64,000 bases of DNA from Jaltomata sinuosa. Lineage: Eukaryota; Streptophyta; Magnoliopsida; Solanales; Solanaceae. Positions within the stretch are counted from its first letter, which is position 1; each line of letters begins with the position of its first letter. Position numbers and translations under genes: made by a program. The stretch lies in NCBI GenBank assembly GCA_003996215.1, contig QJPP01007233.1, positions 1,297,501-1,361,500 of the forward strand, given 5' to 3'. The notes under the pieces are model-generated. The model was given only the letters and a program-made list of their open reading frames with translations. It was not told the DNA's origin and did no database searches. Positions 56,701 to 64,000 of this stretch are shown in pieces.

Positions 56701-59700
56701 ATTGACAAATAACCTACAGTAACCTGTCTCCTTTACCCGGGCTTGGGACTGGCTATGCTTCTCATACTGGCAGAGTTTAGAATGTTATAAAATTTAACAT
56801 AATTTGTGTGTTTTCATGCTGGAAAGAAACGTGATTCTAATTATTTCGATTTTCTTATTACCTGGTACCTTTTTGTTGATTCAGGTGATCGCCGTAGGCT
56901 ATTATTACGTGGACTTACCGACTCTTTGCCTGAAATTTTCCCCTTACTGTACAGTGTAAGTTTTTGGTTGGGACTTCTTGTGTTGTTGTGATATTTTGCA
57001 TCATTCTGAGTCTTTTTCGTTTAGCCAGTTACTAGAAAGGCACTTTGGAGCTGCACTAACTGAAGCAGGAAGACAACAATTAGAAGTTGCAAGACAGCAT
57101 GCAGCAGCTGTAACTGCCACTCTAAATGCTGTTAATGCATATGCTGAATGGGCTCCCTTGCCAGATCTTGCAAAATATGGAATAATACATGGGTATGCTC
57201 TCCGTACTTGCAACTGTATAATATGAGTTTGGTATAGTGTATTTACTCCTCTTTTGCAAATAGTTGTGGAATCTTGCTCTCCTCTCCGGACTTTCGTCTT
57301 CATGCATGTGAGTTCTTCAAGCTTGTCTCCCTTAGGTATGTTGCACCAATGATATCTGGTAATGTAAACATTACATTCTTAGGTCAAGAAATTTTTAAGT
57401 CATTTCCTGAAACTACTTTCAGGAAAAGACCAACTGATGCCGCTGTTGAGTTTGATTCTGCAATGAGTAACATTTTTCAGATTTTGATGAAAGTCTCTGG
57501 AGACTTCTTGCAAAAATCTGACTCTGGTGCAGTCATCGTTGAGAATGAACTTGAGTTTGCTGAGTACATATGTGAGAGCATGGTTGCTTTAGGTTCTTCA
57601 AACTTGCAATGTATTTCTGGTGATAATTCAGTTCTATCATTTTACCTTCATCAGGTGATTAGTTGTTCCTTTTATTTTACCCTGACCGCAACATATCTTG
57701 AACTCATTTTCTTTCGAGTATAAAGAAAGGTCAGGTGTGGGACCTCAATAATTTGTTCTCTTAATTTTCTTTTGATTCACCGGGCGTGAACTTGGTTTGG
57801 CTTCCCCAATTCTGGATCATCTTCTGAGTGTTGGAATTCAGACATGGGCTTGAGCTTGGGATCACTTAGGTGTGAGGTTAACTTGGAGGATAATTTTTTG
57901 AGGCAACAGAGGATATGGTTGCTATGGAATATGAATAATATCTTTGAACACTATTTATAGGGAAAATAACATCTTTGAATTTCTTTAGCGGAGAGTACAG
58001 CCTATTCTCTTACAATTGAAGGGATTCACAGAGAGATTCCTGCCTTCGATGATTGGACCGCTAGGTATTAATCACGTTGAATAGAGTCTATAGGCCCTTT
58101 TCAGATAGTGAAGAGTTGTCTTCTTATCTTCCTGCAGAATGGTGCTACGTTCTCGTGCAACAAGTTAGTCGGATAGATTAAGGATATGGTGCAAGGCAGT
58201 AAGGCGCCTTAGGTTTACTTCAGGGTTAACATTTGTCACAATTGACAGTGAGATCTAAAATATTTTTGATATTCATGGAACCTTCCACATGAATAACAAT
58301 TTCCTTCTTGCCTATATCATACATTGGTGTCTTCTCAGTTAAAAAAAGAGAAACTGTGTTCGTATTTTACGGAATCTTAAGAGGCTCACATATGGTGGAT
58401 TTATCTTCGTTTACCTTGTGTGGTAGGTAGACGCCTGTGGCGGAAAGTTTTGAGATGGTTTGTGCTAGGCAATGCTGGGACCTTGAATGAGGCACTGTTT
58501 AGCTGCATTTTTAGATAGACTTTATACAGTTGAGGGTTAGCCTCTTATCCCTTATATCTTCTTTGGTCACCCATGGGGTGTCCTTCCTAGAGACTCATAT
58601 GTTTCTGTAGATCTTGTACTTTTTGGTGTACCAATTGTATATGGGAGATCTCCCCATCTTTAGTAGAATTAATTTTTTTTAAAAAGGAGACTCAACTATG
58701 ATTGGTAGACTGAATGATTTCTAGGAAATGTCTTCTGCTGCTATTTAACATCATTTAAGGCACTGATAATGTAGCATGTTTAAGTCTTTGGTACTTCTCT
58801 AGCATTCAACAAGAGTCTTTGATAGCTTGATATTTGCTTTTGACCATTGGTATGTGCATGATTCTGTGAGCCCTGATTTATTTGGTTGTTTAAGGGAATA
58901 CCTACTGTTGCAGGCCTTCGTTCATTTTGTTAAATGAGGTGAATACTTGAGGTGTCCACGGCTTCAAGTGTTCGTGCATAAATTTGAATGATTTGTTTTT
59001 ATGTGTCACTTGACTTTGCATGCTTATCTCAGCTCATTTTATTAGTATTCACTTAAAATATCTGAATCTTAGTTCAGTTCTAAAATCTAACTTCTTGGGT
59101 ACTTTTCAGATGCTTGGATTTTTAAAGCACCATAAGCTTGCTCTTCATTATCAATCTCTACTGTTTTGGCTGGTGGGTACCATGAGTGTATTTGTCACTG
59201 GTGTATGAAATCTTTGTACAACTTATGTTTCTCTGACCTTTCACATTTCATTCCCTTGGTAGACGCTTATGAGAGATTCGTTGTCAAAGCCAAAGATTGT
59301 TGGGTCTGGGGAAAACTCAGCTACCAATCCCGCAGTGGGATCAGGACAAGATGCTGAGAAAAACAAAATATTGGCTTTTGTAAATGATGAGATCTGCAGT
59401 TCTATGTTGGATGTATCTTTCCAGCGATTACTGAAGAAGGAAAAAATTAATCCTGGAACATCGCTTTCTATTGGGACATTAGAGTTGTGGAGTGATGATT
59501 TTGAGGGTAAAGGTGATTTTGGCCAGTACCGTTCGAGGCTGGTATATTCCTGTGGCTATTTCAGTTTTTCACTGTTCTATGTTTTTTTTTTTGATATAGT
59601 ACGAAATCATCACTGTTTTATGTTTCCAAATGAGTCCAAGCCTTTGATGTCAAAAGGGAAGAAAATTATTAGGAACAATGATACTTTTCCTTTCCAAAGT

Positions 59701-62700
59701 TTTTCCTTTCAAAAAAGGGTAGAAACTGATATGTACCATGCAAGAAGGTTACAATGAATTGCTTAAGTTAATGCTTAAAAACTATGACTATCGTCATTTT
59801 GCTCATGAATTGGTAAACAATACACCTACAGCTTGATGTTTGAAAATAAGTCATCTTCCTTCCTTTTTGGAGTTAAAAATGCTTCAGTTGAGAAAAGTGA
59901 CATTTTTTGCATTCTGAGAGAAATGTCTACTCCGCCAGTGGGATTTTGGTATATGGACTGGATTGCGGACGACTATAATTGAATGTAGTAAAAATGGGAT
60001 AATGATGGATTACTTGGAATTATAATACAGGGTTATGAATGTCTCTCTCAATAATAATGACAATAATAATAATACAGGATTCTGGGTATGTTGTTGTTGT
60101 AATAATACAGGATTATAGAATTTGATTAAAATACAGTTGATTAATGACGGATTATGATTGGATTATAATACTCATTAATTGGTAGGGATTTAATGTGGCT
60201 AAATTAAGAGAATTTAACGTCATTGTGGTTGCCTAATGCTCGAGAAAAATGTGTAGATGAATATGCCCAACTCCTTTGTTTTTTCAGGTTTAATTGTCTT
60301 GTATTATGCTTGGCTTGGCAGATCCTTCATGCTGATTTGGCATCCCCGATTACTTTGGACCCATCAATATAAAGATCTAACAATGTTTAATCCGCCTGCC
60401 TTGTAGCCATGAGTATAGGAAGCATTCAATCAAGTGTCTTTTTTTAATTAGATAAGTAATATTCAGCCAAGTGTCCTTAAAGTTCCTCTCAATTTATTGT
60501 GTATTGAAGAGGGTTGGACTCTTTCTCATGACTTGTCTTCTTCTATTGTATTGTGCTTATTCTATTCTTCATAAAAAGAGAAAAGAGATCTTTACCATTG
60601 AAGGGTTTGGATAATCCCTCCATCTGACACCCTTAACCTTCATGTGCTAATGTTTTCCTTTCATAGTTGCTCTCTGCTCTTAACTTTAAGGATGCAACTT
60701 TTTGGGATTCAAAATATAACTGACTAGTTTTAAGTTTCTTGAGAGCATCAGTGGTGACAAAGATTATTGTCTTCTGAAACACAATAATGGAGTTAGACAT
60801 CGATAAAACTATTTTTGTTGGGTGATTATTCAACTTATGGATCTTGAGAAAACAAAAGTTAATTGAATGGTTTGCTATGCATGTTGCTACAAACGCAATT
60901 GCTGTAAGTGCGGTCCAATCACTTGATGGGATGATATCTAATCAATAGCCTAAAATACTTTAGCCCTACCACAAGTTGTAATATTGCGTTTAGACCCCAT
61001 AGTCACTCGCTAGTTAACACTTCACGGAGCCTTAGACTATTGATGAAGTTTTTCCATGTAAAGCAACCCTATGATGTGCAAGTGATCGACATTTTTTTGT
61101 TTGCCTACTATTCATTTATTTAATATTCTAGTTATCTAACACATCATTGCTGTTTACTTACCAATTCCTCCATCATAACTAGTTAAAGTTGGTGTTTTGT
61201 GTACCTTTACGTTTCAACCGGTAAGTGTGCACAATATTGAGTCACTCTCTTACTCTGCTCAATCATGAACTGCAGTTGGAGTTGATCCGTTTTGTTGCAG
61301 CTGCCAAGCCTATGGTAGCTGCTGCTAAAGTTTGTGAGAGAAGTATGACTATTATTAAGAGTCTCTTCCTTCCTCCCTATCCTGCTCAGGTTGGTTCATG
61401 AACTATTGTCTTGAACTTGTAATATGAAGCGAATGATGTCACTTGTTTTTCCCTTTCCAAATCTCTCACATCCTTCATCCTAAATCCAGGATTTGGTTAT
61501 ACTTGAGAGCATGCAGTTGGCTTTAGAAAATGTTGTAAACGCAGTCTTTGATGGATCAAGTGAAACTGTAAGGAGCAGTTCTGAAGTTCAACAGTCATTG
61601 TGCAGAATGTTTGAAGGTTTTGTGTGATATCCACCTCCTTTTTAAAAGTTTTTAACTTAGTTTTCTCCTTATGCTGAGAAGCCGGGTTACTGTGAACTTA
61701 AAAGGTCTGCTTCAACAACTTCTTTCTTTGAAATGGACTGAACCGGCGCTTGTAGAAGTTCTCGGCCACTACTTAGATGCACTAGGGCCCTTTCTGAAGT
61801 ATAATCCAGATGTTGTTGGCGGTGTTGTTAATAAGTTGTTCGAGCTACTGACCTCACAACCCTTTGTTGTCAAGGTCACCTACTGAATGCCGTTCAATTT
61901 ATTTAATTGTGTGATCTTATTTCCCGTCCTACCATGACAATTTTGAGTGAAATTGGCAGGATCCTGCTACAAGTGCTTCTCGACATGCGAGATTACAGAT
62001 TTGCACATCATTCATCCGAATTGCAAAAGCTGCAGACCAGAGCATTTTGCCTCACATGAAAGTAAATTACATTCTTTCTCTTTAGTTGGTCATGACACTG
62101 GATTTAGCCTGAATTTGCAAGTCAATTGCATTAATAGTAGCGTGTAAATTGTGTCTATGATTTGAATAAGTCTCGAATTTGTGCACTGATATTTTATGAT
62201 TGAGGGAGAAGGAAATATTAGAGTAATGACATACTTTTGACGAAGGGACTAGGTAGGGTATCTCAGTTTTCTCAAAGATGCCTCTTGCAGTATGTGTCAC
62301 TTGAATGCCAAAATCACATCTTGATGCATTTTTATATGGAATATTTTAGACTCTGTAGATATACAGTTATCTCGGTGACAAATGGAGTTTCTACATTTTG
62401 TTTTGTGGAAACAGTGTGTAAATCGTTGCAATTGAAAAAGAGAGCCTTGAATGTTTCATTAGTTATTATCTTAATTGATCAGACTGTTTTGATGATACAA
62501 TCTTCATCTTTCATAATGGAACGGGTTCTAGGAAGCACAGAATGCCACATCAATTTCTATTCCTGGTTATTTGCAATTATGTCCTTTGGCTTTTCAGAAG
62601 CTATTTTGTATCAGTGGCATATTATAAATCAAGTTCTGAGATATTCTAGATACTCGAATCCATATGCTTATTTATCTTTGAAATTGTCTCTTCTTGTTAT

Positions 62701-63719
62701 ATTTCAAAGGCAGTATATGAAGATAGTTGCTCACCCTGTGGAAAATGAAAATGTGGGTGGGTGGAATAGTTTTACTTGGCACCGAAAATTTTACCAACAC
62801 AAGACACTCTATGATTGTCATTGTTTTGATGTGTGAGATGTTGGTTTTTACATTTAGATGTTTGTTTGGTTGCCTTGGAAAGTGACTACATTGTCTCTGT
62901 TGCTTTTCAGGGAATTGCTGACACTATGGCATTTTTACAAAAAGAAGGCCGTCTACTCCGTGGGGAGCACAATCTCTTGGGTGAAGCATTCCTTATTATG
63001 GCTTCTGCTGCCGGGTAGCTACTGGTCTTAATGAGTTTCTATTGTATGTCTAGTTATCATGAGCTCTGACCTTTATGTGTTCTCAAAATTGTTACAGGGT
63101 TCAGCAGCAACTAGAAGTTTTGGCCTGGTTACTTGAACCATTGAGCAAACAGTGGACACAGCTTGACTGGCAAGATGCATATCTCTCTGATCCGACAGGT
63201 TTGATTCGACTGTGTGCTGATACACCATTTATGTGGTCCATTTTCCACACAGTTACATTCTTTGAGAAGGCTCTTAAACGGAGTGGTCTAAGGAAAGGCA
63301 ATATTAGTGTACAAACCATACCAACATCTGACAATTTGCACCCAATGGCATCTCATGTCTCGTGGATGCTTCCTCCTCTTCTTAAAGTAAGCAGGTTCTT
63401 AGGAACTGTTTTGGTTAATACTCGTTTCCTTAGTAAAGAGTAGTTAAAAGATGTAAATGTCCTCATTTTGTCAGCTACTCCGTGCCATACATTCTCTTTG
63501 GTCTCCACCTGTTAGTCAAGCATTACCTGGAGAGATAAAAGCTGCGATGGCTATGAGTGATGTTGAAAGGGCCAGTCTTTTCGGGGGAGGTAATGTTAAA
63601 TTGCCTAAAGGTACTCTAAGTTTTACTGATGGATCTCCATTCGATGTGAATAGAGAAGCTTATGCGGAGCCAAATGAAGCTGATATCCGCAACTGGCTGA
63701 AAGGTATCAGAGATAGTGG
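53725..63719 (+). CDS. HST: HASTY, exportin-5 homologue (first 18 exons, 3' end outside window)
   Basis: HASTY is the plant relative of exportin-5, a karyopherin of the importin-beta superfamily acting at the nuclear pore and required for normal microRNA accumulation and phase change. Exons: 53725-53832, 55114-55215, 55890-56033, 56143-56223, 56326-56395, 56885-56955, 57029-57192, 57264-57335, 57423-57654, 59110-59172, 59263-59541, 61276-61389, 61490-61616, 61705-61874, 61960-62061, 62911-63014, 63098-63386, 63475-63719. They join in frame to 845 codons plus two bases, about 70% of the ~1200-residue family length. Blocks shared with Arabidopsis HASTY include VRKEWSSEIRLQAYKMLQHL, RWLPEDIT, GDRRRLLLRGLTDSLPE, LLERHFGAA, LWSDDFEGKGDFG and KGIRDSG. 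The N-terminal ~200 residues cover the importin-beta N-terminal and exportin-1-like regions. The start gives MEEHGVASNVARAI, matching the family. Confidence 0.95.
54413..54500. repeat. Short inverted repeat in HASTY intron 1
   Basis: AAACCAAACCAAAAAATC is mirrored by GGTTTAGTTTGGTTGG, ending TGCACACCCCTA. Such AACCAAACC/ACACCCC sequences occur widely in plant MITE-like repeats. Confidence 0.4.
55198..55327 (+). repeat. HST: 65-bp tandem duplication across a HASTY splice donor
   Basis: Two copies, 55198-55262 and 55263-55327, differing at one base (AACA against AACT). Each contains the last 18 bases of exon 2, the GT donor and 45 bases of intron. Confidence 0.97.
57655..59109 (+). other. HST: HASTY intron 9 (1.45 kb)
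   Basis: Bounded by CATCAG|GTGATT and TTTTCAG|ATGCTT. No transposon ends or coding matches recognised. Confidence 0.7.
59542..61275 (+). other. HST: HASTY intron 11 (1.73 kb)
   Basis: Bounded by AGGCTG|GTATAT and ACTGCAG|TTGGAG. It includes a stretch rich in AATAAT and TTGTTG motifs (about 60045-60180) that may be a degraded insertion. Nothing else recognised. Confidence 0.6.
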
Positions 63720-63789
63720 GTATGTTGCTGCTATTCTGAATCTCTAAAACAGACAATGAAAATAATGTCTTTCTGAAAGCTGTCATGAA

Positions 63790-64000
63790 GTTCTACCTTA
63801 GGTGACATGGCAATTCTCATTTAAATCTGTGGACAAGCGACTGGTAGAGCTTTGGATAAGCTTATTTTAAGCTGTTTTTTTTAAGTTGGAAATTTCAGCT
63901 TTTTGCTTTTAACTTTTTTTTTGTTATTTTAGCTTAAAATTAAGTGTCCAGAAGCACTTTTTTACCTTACCCAAACACTATAAACAGCTTAAAAGCTATT
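63790..64000. repeat. MITE-like sequence at the window edge
   Basis: Contains GATAAGCTTATTTTAAGCTG near 63857 and, inverted, AAACAGCTTAAAAGC near 63983, with AAGCACTTTTTTACC between. It looks like part of a hAT-like MITE in a HASTY intron. The right end is cut by the window. Confidence 0.4.

Noticed and set aside
59269..59757. Extended HASTY exon to 59757
   Set aside because: A GT donor at 59542 after RSRL joins in frame to the LELIRF exon at 61276, as in Arabidopsis. The rest is intron read-through.
62237..62836. 199-codon open frame on the + strand
   Set aside because: Lies wholly in HASTY intron 15 between well-supported exons; no recognisable protein, and it reads straight through intron sequence.

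Overview
The window is nuclear DNA of a flowering plant, almost certainly from the nightshade family (Solanaceae). The evidence is intron-rich genes with GT-AG introns, plant-only proteins (a DYW-class PPR protein, HASTY, a phytyl ester synthase-like acyltransferase, plant carboxylesterases), and repeats typical of Solanaceae: an Au-type SINE, RTE LINE tails ending in (TTG)n, hAT and Tourist-like MITEs, and an endogenous pararetrovirus. The genus cannot be fixed from the sequence alone.

Layout, left to right. 1.0-9.5 kb, + strand: last seven exons of a phytyl ester synthase/diacylglycerol acyltransferase-like gene, followed by a decayed fragment of a second copy (9.8-10.1 kb). 10.6-13.0 kb, +: a single-exon proline-rich protein made largely of 34-residue tandem repeats. 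13.1-18.3 kb: transposon-rich DNA with an Au SINE and a Tourist-like element inside a 2-kb inverted-repeat element. 18.4-19.3 kb and 24.2-25.2 kb, +: two tandem carboxylesterase genes of equal length separated by nested fold-back elements. 26.5-29.2 kb, -: an intronless PPR-DYW protein resembling Arabidopsis At5g03800/EMB175. 30.3-41.5 kb, -: a seven-exon CDK-like protein kinase whose 5-kb intron holds two LINE remnants. 42.6-45.5 kb: minisatellite and RTE LINE remnants. 45.7-53.0 kb: a degenerate caulimovirid (pararetrovirus) insertion with two convergent blocks, flanked by nearly identical ~150-bp repeats. 53.7-64 kb, +: the first 18 recognisable coding exons of HASTY, the plant exportin-5 homologue; its 3' end lies beyond the window.

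The host genes do not form one pathway. They are plastid lipid esterification, ester hydrolysis, organellar RNA processing, a CDK-like kinase and nucleo-cytoplasmic export linked to microRNAs. I did not find an undescribed multi-gene system. The most informative oddities are the rearranged pararetrovirus with its repeat flanks and central promoter-like region, the second carboxylesterase that lacks the promoter of its sister, an 87-nt stop-free intron and a 65-bp duplicated splice donor in HASTY, a DYW domain lacking its catalytic glutamate, and the nested fold-back transposons. Exon limits were set by hand from splice consensus, reading phase and remembered family sequence, not by transcript data.
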